Source: Paenibacillus taichungensis (GTDB taxonomy: Bacteria > Bacillota > Bacilli > Paenibacillales > Paenibacillaceae). Taken from it: DNA of 64,000 nt. A model generated the notes under the pieces. That model ran no database searches, was not told the origin of the DNA, and saw only the letters and a list, made by a program, of their open reading frames with translations. The position numbers and the translations under genes were made by a program. Below are positions 24,485 through 32,712 of this stretch, in pieces; within the stretch, counting starts at the first letter, position 1; the number at the start of each line of letters is the position of its first letter. The stretch is from assembly GCF_013359905.1 (NCBI RefSeq), contig NZ_JABMCC010000115.1, positions 124,001-188,000 of the forward strand. Direction: 5' to 3'.

Positions 24485-27025
24485 ATGCCCGAATCGAAGT
24501 CCAAGAAAGAAAATAATTTGCTTAACCGTACATTGCTCAATCAGGGTACGTACACCAATGATCCAATTGATCTAAACAATTGCGACAAAGAACCTATTCA
24601 TATCCCCGGATTCATTCAACCTCATGGTGTGCTCTTGGCTGTGAGCACCAACAATATACCGACTATTGTACAATGCAGCCAAAATACGGAGGAACATCTC
24701 GGTCTTACTACGCAAGAGGTGCTGGGCCTTCCACTCGAACATCTGATTGGCAAGGATAATACAAGGCAGGTACTGGCACGCACCTTCAGTGCATCTGTAA
24801 CATCAGACCTGCAATATATGGATCTCACGGTTACCGTTTCCGGACATGCTCAGGTCTTCACTTCTGTCATTCATGAAAGTGAAGGCCTGTTAATTTTGGA
24901 AATGGAGCCTTCCTATGAAAAAGGAAATATTGAAGTTAATGATTTTGAGTGGATTTCCAGCTTCTTCAGCCGGCTTAAAAGTACTGATAATCGGGTGGAA
25001 GCGAGTCAAATTGCAGCCGAGCAAGTGAAAGAAATGCTAGGTTATGATCGGGTCATGATCTATGAATTTGACGAACAATGGAATGGGAAGGTCATTGCAG
25101 AAGCGCGTGAGGAAGAGCTCGAGCCGTTTCTCGGCCACCATTATCCTGCGTCAGATATTCCCAAACAGGCAAGGGAATTGTACCTGCGAAATTGGTTGCG
25201 CACCATCGTGAATGTGAAATATACACCTGTCGAGATTGTTCCCCTGCTTCAACCTTTAACGGGCAAATCGCTTAATCTGAGCTTGTCGGTTCTGCGGAGT
25301 GTATCCCCTTTGCACATTGAGTATTTACAGAACATGGGTGTTGGTGCGACCGTAACCATCTCTCTGATCCATGACAACCAACTGTGGGGCCTGATTACAT
25401 GTCATCACTATTCAGCCAGATATATACCCCATCGTATTCGTAACTTGTGTAACTTCCTGGGCTCCTTCTTCTCAAATGAACTGTTTCAACGGCAGCAGCT
25501 GGATGAATATCAGGCTGAGATCAGGTCACGTGAAGCGGCTACCCAAATTGCTAATATTTTTATTGGGAATACAAGTCCAGCGAGGATTATTGAAGAATTG
25601 CAGGGCGAAGAGCAGACCTTACTGAGTCTTATGGATGCTTCGGGAGCTGCGATTTGTTATCAGGATAAACTGCTGCTATATGGCGATACGCCAGCAAAAG
25701 AGCAAGTACGGGAATTGGCTGCATGGCTGGCGGGCAAGTCGGAAGATTACAGTTATCACACCTCCAAGCTGAGTTTGGAGTATGATCCTGCTAAAGCCTA
25801 CAAGGAAAAAGCATCGGGTATTGTTTATGTTGCCATATCCCCTGGGCAGCATCATTATATCATCTGGTTCCGGCCTGAAGTGGTTCAGCTTGTGGATTGG
25901 GCAGGTGATCCAGCCAAAGCGGTGATCAAAACCGATGATGGCATGCGTCTGTCTCCCCGGAAATCCTTCGAAAAATGGAGAGAGGTCGTCCAGTCTACCT
26001 CTTATCCGTGGACAACGAAGGAACTGAATGTGCTGCCATTGCTCAAAACCATCGTGCGTCGTCAGACGGAAAACCAGCTCGTTCAGGCGGAAGAGCAAGC
26101 GTTGCAAAATGCACGTATTTTACGACAAAATGAGCAGCGCTATTTGCAGTTGATGGAATTTTCACCGGTAGCCTTTTTTACGTTGACGGACGGGTTCATC
26201 ATTTATTGCAATAACAAGGCAGCCGAACTGCTTGGTTATGAAAATTCCAAATCTCTCATCGGCAAGGATTTCAGGGGATTTGTGCCTGACAAGACGAAAA
26301 CGATTTTGCAGCAAAACCTGGAGGAACTGAAGCTCAACAATACGCGTTTGTTTACCAACCAGACATACTTTACCACAGCAGCTGGCATGTCCTTACTGCT
26401 AGAGATCACACTGGCTTCTGTTACACATGCAGGCAAACCGTCAGTGATGGTGCTCCTGAACAGCGGGGCATCCCATAATGATCAGGAACATTATACGGAG
26501 ACAACCAGTCAGCTCGAGAACTATCTCAACACAGATCCGTTAACAGACATGCCGCTTCAGACGATATTCAAATCCCAACTTCAGGATGATTGGAATGAAT
26601 GTTTACAAGAGAAATGCAGTTTGGGACTGTTTATTATAGATATCGATGATTTCCGTTCATATAATGCATCTTATGGACTTCAAGGTGGCGATCTATGCCT
26701 CCAGTGGATTGGAGAAGTGCTGGCCGTTGTCAGTGAGCAGAATGATGCCATCATCTCCCGCCTTCGGGGAGGAACCTTCATGTTGAAACTGAAGAATGCA
26801 ACATCGGAACGTTCAGCAGAGCTTGCCGAAGAAATCAGACAACATGTGCTTGCACTTCAAATTCAGAGAGATCTGTCCAGTCCAAGTGATGTGGTCACCG
26901 TTAGCGTTGGCGGTGCGGTAATGGTACCTGAGGAGACGCTGATGATGTCGAATCTGATTGAAAAAGCCAGCCTAGCGCTTGCTCAAGCCAAGAGTGACGG
27001 GAAAAATCGGACGATCGTGGTTTGA
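24485..27025 (+). CDS. bphP: Bacteriophytochrome with C-terminal PAS and degenerate GGDEF domain
   Basis: 846-aa red/far-red photoreceptor. PAS_2 domain starts ~25 with Cys33 in NNCDKEPIHIPGFIQPHG, the bacteriophytochrome chromophore-linking Cys. GAF domain (~150-320) has the PASDIP motif and SPLHIEYLQNMGV with the conserved His. PHY domain (~340-520) has the tongue motif LSPRKSF. Then a PAS domain (~560-670) and a GGDEF fold (~690-846). The GGDEF signature is GGTFM at 762-766, so the diguanylate cyclase active site is probably dead, although the IDIDDF metal motif is kept. There is no histidine kinase. It may signal by protein interaction or GTP binding. Confidence 0.93.
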   Translation: MPESKSKKENNLLNRTLLNQGTYTNDPIDLNNCDKEPIHIPGFIQPHGVLLAVSTNNIPTIVQCSQNTEEHLGLTTQEVLGLPLEHLIGKDNTRQVLARTFSASVTSDLQYMDLTVTVSGHAQVFTSVIHESEGLLILEMEPSYEKGNIEVNDFEWISSFFSRLKSTDNRVEASQIAAEQVKEMLGYDRVMIYEFDEQWNGKVIAEAREEELEPFLGHHYPASDIPKQARELYLRNWLRTIVNVKYTPVEIVPLLQPLTGKSLNLSLSVLRSVSPLHIEYLQNMGVGATVTISLIHDNQLWGLITCHHYSARYIPHRIRNLCNFLGSFFSNELFQRQQLDEYQAEIRSREAATQIANIFIGNTSPARIIEELQGEEQTLLSLMDASGAAICYQDKLLLYGDTPAKEQVRELAAWLAGKSEDYSYHTSKLSLEYDPAKAYKEKASGIVYVAISPGQHHYIIWFRPEVVQLVDWAGDPAKAVIKTDDGMRLSPRKSFEKWREVVQSTSYPWTTKELNVLPLLKTIVRRQTENQLVQAEEQALQNARILRQNEQRYLQLMEFSPVAFFTLTDGFIIYCNNKAAELLGYENSKSLIGKDFRGFVPDKTKTILQQNLEELKLNNTRLFTNQTYFTTAAGMSLLLEITLASVTHAGKPSVMVLLNSGASHNDQEHYTETTSQLENYLNTDPLTDMPLQTIFKSQLQDDWNECLQEKCSLGLFIIDIDDFRSYNASYGLQGGDLCLQWIGEVLAVVSEQNDAIISRLRGGTFMLKLKNATSERSAELAEEIRQHVLALQIQRDLSSPSDVVTVSVGGAVMVPEETLMMSNLIEKASLALAQAKSDGKNRTIVV

Positions 27026-27077
27026 TATGAAGTTGGACTAACCTTGCTATAAAGGATGCAGATAGGTGTATAAGGGA

Positions 27078-27120
27078 AGGCATTTAAACTGGATATCAGT
27101 TTGAATGCCTCTCTTTTTTC
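27078..27120 (+). terminator. Rho-independent terminator after bphP
   Basis: AGGCATT..AACTG pairs with CAGTT..AATGCCT, followed by CTC and six T residues. It separates the photoreceptor operon from the TerB operon. Confidence 0.88.
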
Positions 27121-27167
27121 TATCACAAAGGAAAGTATTATTTTCATCACCGCAGGCGCAGGACAAG

Positions 27168-27176
27168 TGTTATAAT
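27168..27176 (+). promoter_or_regulatory. Extended -10 promoter of the TerB operon
   Basis: TGTTATAAT is a perfect extended -10 (TGnTATAAT). No good -35 is visible. If used, transcription would begin near 27183, downstream of the first possible ATGs at 27175/27178, which argues for a later start codon. Confidence 0.5.
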
Positions 27177-27234
27177 GATGAATATGGATACACTTGTTCG
27201 TATTCACACGCAGAGGACGGTGAAACGGAATTCA

Positions 27235-28818
27235 ATGAAAGAGGATTCAAGACAACTGGAATTTATGGAGATAGATCTAAGCGAAGAGCCTATCACAGCG
27301 GCAGTCCCGGTTCCTGATCGTTCAACGATTGTCCGTGCTGATTTTGATATAAGATTACCTGGCGGCATATTGTCTTCTGAGAAAAGGTTTGTAGAGGAAG
27401 CAAGGCAACTCATTGAAGTGGAAGGGGAGCAGGCTCCCTTTGTTCCTTTTATGAGTTATTGGCCGACTTATGGAGTGATGAACGAACCCCAGCGCCAGTG
27501 GTATATGTATTGGAGGACTGAAGTTCGGCAAGGACGTTTCCCTGACACGGATCTGTCCTATCTGTTTGTGCATATTTATGAGCTGATTAACGGAATTGGT
27601 TGGCAGGAACCACAGGAAGGCTTCAACCAATTAAAACAACTATGGATGAACTATCGTGAACGGCTTCCGCAGTTGGATGTGTACATGCAGGAATGGATTA
27701 TTGATTATGATCTCGTACATGAGTTGAACATGTCATTATCCGAGATAGTGGAGCTTTCGAGTGGATTTCTGCCACCGGAGATTCTTGATAAGGAATTGCA
27801 ACGGCTCTTGAGCAGCAATATATCGGATATCTCGCTAAAGCTGTTACAAAGATATTATGACTATGACATTACACTCAGCAAATTTTACAGAGATGGCGGC
27901 ATGAAAGTTCTGGAACAGTACATTCCCCGAGTTATGGTTTTGGTGGATTCTTATCTGCTGCGTACACGCATGGCAGGCATATTGGATCAGTTTGAGCTAA
28001 ATCATGAAAGGACTATCGAACGTGCGCTGTTTCGAAAAGCCGTATATGACGAATCCATTTATGGAAAGTCGGTTCGAATGACATATGTTCCGATTGGAGA
28101 GCATGCAGATTTTATCCAGTTTGTAACTCGAGTTTTTCGATGCACGGAAAATAAATGCCGTGAACTGCTCGGCTTCAGAGGGCGACTTCGTGGAAAGACC
28201 CTTGAACCTGAGCTTGCAAACGTGATTGAACGTTATCTGGACAAGGCCTTTGCCGTCGAGCAAATGCCAGTAGTAGAGCAACCAATAGTTCGAATTGATG
28301 CGGAGAAACTTGCATCGCTGCAACAGGAAAGCGAATATGTGCGCAGAGCACTCATGATCGAGGAAAATCATACAACCGAAGATGAGGGTGCGAACAATGC
28401 GAGCAGCCAAGCTTCTATGGCGATTCAAAGTTCAACGGATGAAGCTGAAAGAGCTGAGGAGTCTAACCAACCGGAGGTTGGCTTTGAGGGAGCGCTTAAA
28501 ACTGACGGAGTTCAAGAAAATGGGAATACCGAGCCATTATCATTACAATGGGAGGCGGATTTTTCTGCTGATCTGGATGAAGAGTGGATACAGTTCTCTG
28601 AAATGCTGTCTCCGCAGCATGTACAGGCAATTTATGCCTTGCTTGGTGTCAACCCGGATACGGAGCTGATGCGGGTGGCTGAGCAATATGGCACGATGCC
28701 TGCACTCCTGTTGGATGAAATTAATGATGTGGCCATGGAAACGATTGGTGACCTTCTGATTGATGGTGATCTTATAGTTTCGGATTATATGAATGTGTTT
28801 GAACATGTGAAGAGGTGA
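27235..28818 (+). CDS. TerB_N/TerB_C domain protein (first gene of TerB-ATPase-helicase trio)
   Basis: About 527 aa from the ATG at 27235. An upstream frame opens at 27175, but those ATGs overlap a consensus extended -10. The TerB_N-type block (~80-170) includes APFVPFMSYWPTYGVMN, QRQWYMYWRTEVRQG and YLFVHIYELINGIG. The middle region is helical, followed by a variable acidic stretch (~390-450). The end matches TerB_C (LSLQWEADFSADLDEEW ... GDLLIDGDLIVSDY). TerB-related proteins were first linked to tellurite and stress response; TerB_N/TerB_C proteins occur computationally with helicases and P-loop ATPases. Its stop overlaps the ribosome binding site of the next gene. The biochemical role is unknown. 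Confidence 0.8.
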   Translation: MKEDSRQLEFMEIDLSEEPITAAVPVPDRSTIVRADFDIRLPGGILSSEKRFVEEARQLIEVEGEQAPFVPFMSYWPTYGVMNEPQRQWYMYWRTEVRQGRFPDTDLSYLFVHIYELINGIGWQEPQEGFNQLKQLWMNYRERLPQLDVYMQEWIIDYDLVHELNMSLSEIVELSSGFLPPEILDKELQRLLSSNISDISLKLLQRYYDYDITLSKFYRDGGMKVLEQYIPRVMVLVDSYLLRTRMAGILDQFELNHERTIERALFRKAVYDESIYGKSVRMTYVPIGEHADFIQFVTRVFRCTENKCRELLGFRGRLRGKTLEPELANVIERYLDKAFAVEQMPVVEQPIVRIDAEKLASLQQESEYVRRALMIEENHTTEDEGANNASSQASMAIQSSTDEAERAEESNQPEVGFEGALKTDGVQENGNTEPLSLQWEADFSADLDEEWIQFSEMLSPQHVQAIYALLGVNPDTELMRVAEQYGTMPALLLDEINDVAMETIGDLLIDGDLIVSDYMNVFEHVKR

Positions 28819-28825
28819 TTGGGAA

Positions 28826-30166
28826 GTGGCAGAACTTAAAATACCGAAGCGGCTGACTACCGCACTAGTGAATTCGTTGACCGCAGGCGTTGTGCCACGA
28901 ATCGGACTGGAGCAGATTGCTGTTGGTCGGAAGTCTGAAGTGGACGCGATTTTGCGAGATATGGACAATATTGCAGAAGGCGGGGCAGCGTTTAAGCTGA
29001 TTACAGGAAGGTATGGGAGTGGGAAAAGTTTTCTGTTGCAGATGATTCGGAACTATGCGATGGATCGGGAATTCGTTGTGGCGGACGCCGACTTGTCACC
29101 TGAGCGCAGACTGGTGGGAACCAAAGGTCAAGGGCTCGCAACATATCGTGAGCTGATGACTCGTCTGTCTACTCGTACACGACCGGATGGCGGGGCACTG
29201 GAACCGATTTTGCAGAAATGGATCGCTGGTCTTCAGCAGCAAGCGATGCAAAGTCAGGGCTTGCGCCCGGATGATCCGGCTCTTCCTGCTGAAGTCGAAA
29301 AGCAGATCTATGCAGTGACAAACGAAATGCAGAATTTGGTGCATGGATTCGATTTTGCCAAGGTGCTAGCTTCGTACTGGAACGGCTATAAATTGGCGGA
29401 TGATGACTGCAAACAAGCGGCGCTGCGCTGGTTGAGAGGGGAATTCGCAACCAAGACCGAAGCCAAGAAAGAGCTGGCTGTCGGCGTCATCATTGACGAT
29501 GATAACTGGTATGACTACTTCAAATTATGGGCCGAATTTACGGCGCGGATCGGTTACAAAGGACTGCTGTTATTCATAGATGAAGCGGTGAATCTGTACA
29601 AAATTACAAACAGCATATCCCGGCAAAGCAACTACGAGAAACTGCTTACCATGTTCAATGATACGATGCAGGGTAAAGCAGAACACCTCGGCATTTTTGT
29701 GGGCGGTACACCACAATTCGTGGAGGATGAAAGACGCGGACTATTCAGTTATGAAGCACTTCGCTCCAGACTCATCGATGGGCGGTATGCAGCAAGAGAA
29801 TACGCGAATTATACCGGACCGATCCTGAAACTTTCGATGTTATCCCATGAAGAGATTTTGATTCTGTTGCAGAAGCTGCGTCAGATTCATGCCCTGCATT
29901 TTGGATATAGTGCAAGTCTAACGGATGAGGATTTAGTTGATTTTATGCAAACAGCGGTCAATCGGCTCGGCGCGGATGAGTTACTGACCACACGTGAAGT
30001 GGTACGGGACTTCATGGATGTGCTGCATACACTCCATCAGAATCCTGAAGTGACCTATGCTCAATTGCTTGGTGAGCGAGCAGTCAAACCGCAGGAAACA
30101 GGAAAAGGAACGAACTCATCATCTACTGATGATCTGGATGATTTTCTAGCGGAGTTTGAATTATGA
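28826..30166 (+). CDS. BrxD-like P-loop ATPase (DUF2791 / BREX system ATP-binding family)
   Basis: 446 aa. The N-terminus KIPKRLTTALVNSLTAGVVPRIGLEQIAVGR and Walker A TGRYGSGKSFLLQ match the DUF2791/BrxD ATPase family. Walker B is GLLLFIDEAVNLYKI (~255). Further family blocks are VADADLSPERRLVG, FVGGTPQFVEDERRGLFSYEALRSRL and LTTREVVRDF. BrxD proteins accompany helicase BrxHI in some BREX phage-defence loci, but no PglX, PglZ, BrxC or methylase is present here. The GTG start follows AGAGGTGA, 7 bp after the TerB stop. The helicase start codon overlaps this gene's stop (ATGA), a sign of one functional unit. Confidence 0.87.
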   Translation: MAELKIPKRLTTALVNSLTAGVVPRIGLEQIAVGRKSEVDAILRDMDNIAEGGAAFKLITGRYGSGKSFLLQMIRNYAMDREFVVADADLSPERRLVGTKGQGLATYRELMTRLSTRTRPDGGALEPILQKWIAGLQQQAMQSQGLRPDDPALPAEVEKQIYAVTNEMQNLVHGFDFAKVLASYWNGYKLADDDCKQAALRWLRGEFATKTEAKKELAVGVIIDDDNWYDYFKLWAEFTARIGYKGLLLFIDEAVNLYKITNSISRQSNYEKLLTMFNDTMQGKAEHLGIFVGGTPQFVEDERRGLFSYEALRSRLIDGRYAAREYANYTGPILKLSMLSHEEILILLQKLRQIHALHFGYSASLTDEDLVDFMQTAVNRLGADELLTTREVVRDFMDVLHTLHQNPEVTYAQLLGERAVKPQETGKGTNSSSTDDLDDFLAEFEL

Positions 30167-32376
30167 GTGAGAACCCTTTCTATCGACTGGCACCTTTTGT
30201 ACAGGAATTTATTTATAAAAAAAGATGGGAATCACTTCGGCCTGCCCAGATTGAAGCTTGCAACATTTGCTTTCATACCCCGCATCATATGCTGATTGCG
30301 GCAGGCACAGCATCCGGTAAGACGGAGGCGGCTTTTTTTCCTGCACTGACCGAGCTGCATGAACGGCCCTCCAAATCGGTGGGCATCTTGTACATCGGGC
30401 CGCTTAAGGCACTCATTAACGACCAATTCGAGCGACTAAAGGACTTACTGTCCGAGGGCAATATTCCGGTATGGCACTGGCATGGAGATGTGCCTCAGGC
30501 AGAGAAAACACGTCTCATGCGAAGTCCATCCGGTGTGCTTCAAATTACGCCTGAATCGCTCGAAGGTCTATTGATGAATCGTCCCAATGCCATTCCGGCG
30601 TTATTTCATGATCTGCGGTATATCATTATTGACGAGGTTCATGCATTCATGGGAGCGGATCGCGGCATTCAGGTACTGAGTGAGCTGGCGCGAATTGAAC
30701 GTATGGCTGGATGTAAACCGAGAAGAGTGGGATTATCTGCGACACTAAGTGATTATGATGCTGCTACAGCCTGGCTCGCTGCTGGAACTAACCAGGGGGT
30801 GGATGTGGTTTCTTCCCCCGGTGGCCGCAAGCTGCGTCTGAGGGTGGAGCATTTTTCGTTTCCGGATGCACGGGATGAAGAACAGGCGGAACATTTGCAT
30901 AACGCACGTAAGGTCTATTACGACTTCATCTATGAGAGTACACATCGCAAAAAGGCTTTAATATTCACCAATAGCCGGACGGATGCCGAAGTCACTATAC
31001 TTGAGATGCGGCGTGTCGCCGCGCGGAGACAGGAGCGGGACGTATTCCATGTTCATCATGGGAGCATATCCGCGATGTTGAGAGAAGAGACCGAAGCCGC
31101 CTTACGAACCGGATCAGGGCCAGCAGTAGCTGCGGCTACCGTAACGTTGGAACTGGGCATTGACCTGGGTGAACTGGAGCGGGTTGTACAGCTTGGAGCA
31201 CCTTATAGTGCATCGAGTTTTGTTCAGCGCCTTGGACGGTCAGGCAGGCGTGAGGATATGGCTTCCGAGATGCTTTTTGTATGTCCGGAAGAAGAGGATG
31301 AGGAAGCTCAATTGCCTGCTCGAATGCCATGGACACTCATGCGGGCTATTGCTGTTATTGAATTGTATGTAAAGACCAAGTGGGTTGAACCGCTTGAGGC
31401 CCGTAAGATGCCGATGGGTGTGCTCTATCATCAGACGATGAGCATGCTGAAAAGCATGGGGGAGGCTGAACCCAAAGAACTGGCGGAAGCTATACTTTCG
31501 CTCGCACCATTCGCGCAGATTCGTGTAGATCAATATCAGCTTTTTCTGAATTATCTGATTGAGACCGATCATCTGCAGTGGACAGAAGATCGGACGTTAA
31601 TCATTGGGCTTACAGGTGAGAAAATCGTGAATAACTATCGCTTTTACGCGGTGTTCAAAGATGATGAAGAGCACAAAGTGCTGAACGGTTCCGAGGAGAT
31701 CGGGTCGATTACAACCGTGCCGCCACCTGGATACTGTTTCTCTCTTGCCGGGAAACTGTGGAAAGTGGAAGAGGTCGATCATAAGCATAAATCTGTGTAT
31801 GTGAAGGCGGCCAAAGGCAAAGTGGATACGTTGTGGCTGGGTGCGGGTGGGGACATTCATACGTCGGTTGTCCAGAAAATGCGTGAAGTACTATCAGACA
31901 CGGTGATATATCCCTATCTGTCCCCGCAAGCGGTAAATCGATTGGAACGCGCCCGTCGACTTGCACGTGAAAGTGGTTTACTGAAGCAGGTTGTCATTCC
32001 AGCTGGAGGAGATTCCTTGTATGTATTACCTTGGGTGGGGAGCAAATCTTTCCGCACACTGGAACGTTTGATGAAGCACAATTTGTCTGACAAGCTCGCC
32101 TTGCGATCTGTTGTACCTATGGAGCCTTATTATTTTGTCGTGTCAGGCAAAGTGGATGGCCGCACACTTTTGGCCGAGATCATGAGTGAGTGTCGAGCAG
32201 CAGAAGACGCATCTGCGTTGCTTTCAGAAGATGAAGCGCCTTATCTTGGTAAATATGACGAATTTGTGGCTCCTCCTTTGATCCGAGAAGCCTTTGCAGT
32301 GGACGGATTGGATTTAAATGGTCTCAAAGAAGGATTGCAGCAAACGTTAACATGGGATTCTTCATCTGTAAAATGA
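30163..32376 (+). CDS. Lhr/BrxHI-like DEAD/DEAH-box helicase
   Basis: 737-aa superfamily 2 helicase. Motifs in order: Q-like SLRPAQIEA; I GTASGKTEAAFF; Ia YIGPLKALINDQ; Ib TPESLEG; II DEVH; III SATL; IV ALIFTNSR; V TLELGIDLGELERVVQLG; VI FVQRLGRSGR. The ~330 residues after the helicase core resemble the C-terminal extension of Lhr-like helicases. It is shorter than classic Lhr (about 1500 aa) and near BrxHI size. It overlaps the BrxD-like ATPase gene by 4 bp (ATGA). It likely remodels or unwinds nucleic acid with the ATPase and TerB protein. Defence or DNA repair is inferred. Confidence 0.88.
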   Translation: MSENPFYRLAPFVQEFIYKKRWESLRPAQIEACNICFHTPHHMLIAAGTASGKTEAAFFPALTELHERPSKSVGILYIGPLKALINDQFERLKDLLSEGNIPVWHWHGDVPQAEKTRLMRSPSGVLQITPESLEGLLMNRPNAIPALFHDLRYIIIDEVHAFMGADRGIQVLSELARIERMAGCKPRRVGLSATLSDYDAATAWLAAGTNQGVDVVSSPGGRKLRLRVEHFSFPDARDEEQAEHLHNARKVYYDFIYESTHRKKALIFTNSRTDAEVTILEMRRVAARRQERDVFHVHHGSISAMLREETEAALRTGSGPAVAAATVTLELGIDLGELERVVQLGAPYSASSFVQRLGRSGRREDMASEMLFVCPEEEDEEAQLPARMPWTLMRAIAVIELYVKTKWVEPLEARKMPMGVLYHQTMSMLKSMGEAEPKELAEAILSLAPFAQIRVDQYQLFLNYLIETDHLQWTEDRTLIIGLTGEKIVNNYRFYAVFKDDEEHKVLNGSEEIGSITTVPPPGYCFSLAGKLWKVEEVDHKHKSVYVKAAKGKVDTLWLGAGGDIHTSVVQKMREVLSDTVIYPYLSPQAVNRLERARRLARESGLLKQVVIPAGGDSLYVLPWVGSKSFRTLERLMKHNLSDKLALRSVVPMEPYYFVVSGKVDGRTLLAEIMSECRAAEDASALLSEDEAPYLGKYDEFVAPPLIREAFAVDGLDLNGLKEGLQQTLTWDSSSVK

Positions 32377-32438
32377 CGCAATAACGCATGTTGTTTACTT
32401 TGAATTTGAATTAAAAAAATTTAAATTGTGAATCAGGG

Positions 32439-32467
32439 TTGACACCACCTCACCTCCCATGTAATAT
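32439..32467 (+). promoter_or_regulatory. SigA promoter upstream of the riboswitch-EamA unit
   Basis: Consensus TTGACA at 32439 and TAATAT at 32462 with a 17-bp spacer. Transcription would start near 32474, about 40 nt before the candidate aptamer. Confidence 0.7.
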
Positions 32468-32515
32468 ATGAAAAGTCGTCACACACGAATCGCAAACAAC
32501 AAGTGCATATTTCAT

Positions 32516-32590
32516 TTCGTATAACCTCGCAGGCCGAAAGTGTACACAGGGCGAGGGTCTCTACGGGAAGCCTATACTTCCTAACTACGA
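32516..32590 (+). ncRNA. Candidate purine-type riboswitch aptamer (divergent)
   Basis: The region fits a three-way junction like the purine riboswitch. P1 is TCGT/ACGA; J1/2 reads ATAACC; P2 is CCTCGC/GCGAGG; J2/3 reads GTCTCTAC; P3 is GGGAAG/CTTCCT; J3/1 reads AACT, with C at the specificity position (guanine-type rather than adenine-type). The P2 loop is about 20 nt instead of the usual 7, so the classic loop-loop contact cannot be confirmed and ligand preference is uncertain. The J3/1 and P1 3' strand also form part of a downstream terminator, so ligand binding should turn transcription on. Confidence 0.6.
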
Positions 32591-32634
32591 TGCCAGGGAA
32601 TCATTGTATTCCTTGCTCGTAGTTAGGATTTTTG
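32579..32634 (+). terminator. Regulatory terminator of the riboswitch (12-bp perfect outer stem)
   Basis: TCCTAACTACGA (32579-32590) pairs perfectly with TCGTAGTTAGGA (32617-32628), with an inner AGGGAAT/ATTCCT stem and five T residues. The left arm overlaps the aptamer P1/J3-1 strand, making the terminator and ligand-bound aptamer mutually exclusive. Confidence 0.85.
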
Positions 32635-32712
32635 CATTTGGATGGTGTCTGTGACCTTGGCATGGATCAAACATGCAGACGCATTTTTCGATCATCAGGA
32701 GGTTTATCTACA

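Noticed and set aside
27175..32376. Full BREX or tellurite-resistance (ter) operon
   Set aside because: PglX, PglZ, BrxC, BrxA/B, TerC, TerD and TerZ are not present. Only BrxD-like, BrxHI/Lhr-like and TerB_N/TerB_C proteins are seen.
32632..32712. N-terminal extension of the EamA transporter
   Set aside because: The ATG at 32632 falls at the end of the riboswitch terminator. AGGAGG at 32698-32703 fixes the start at 32713, where a membrane segment begins.
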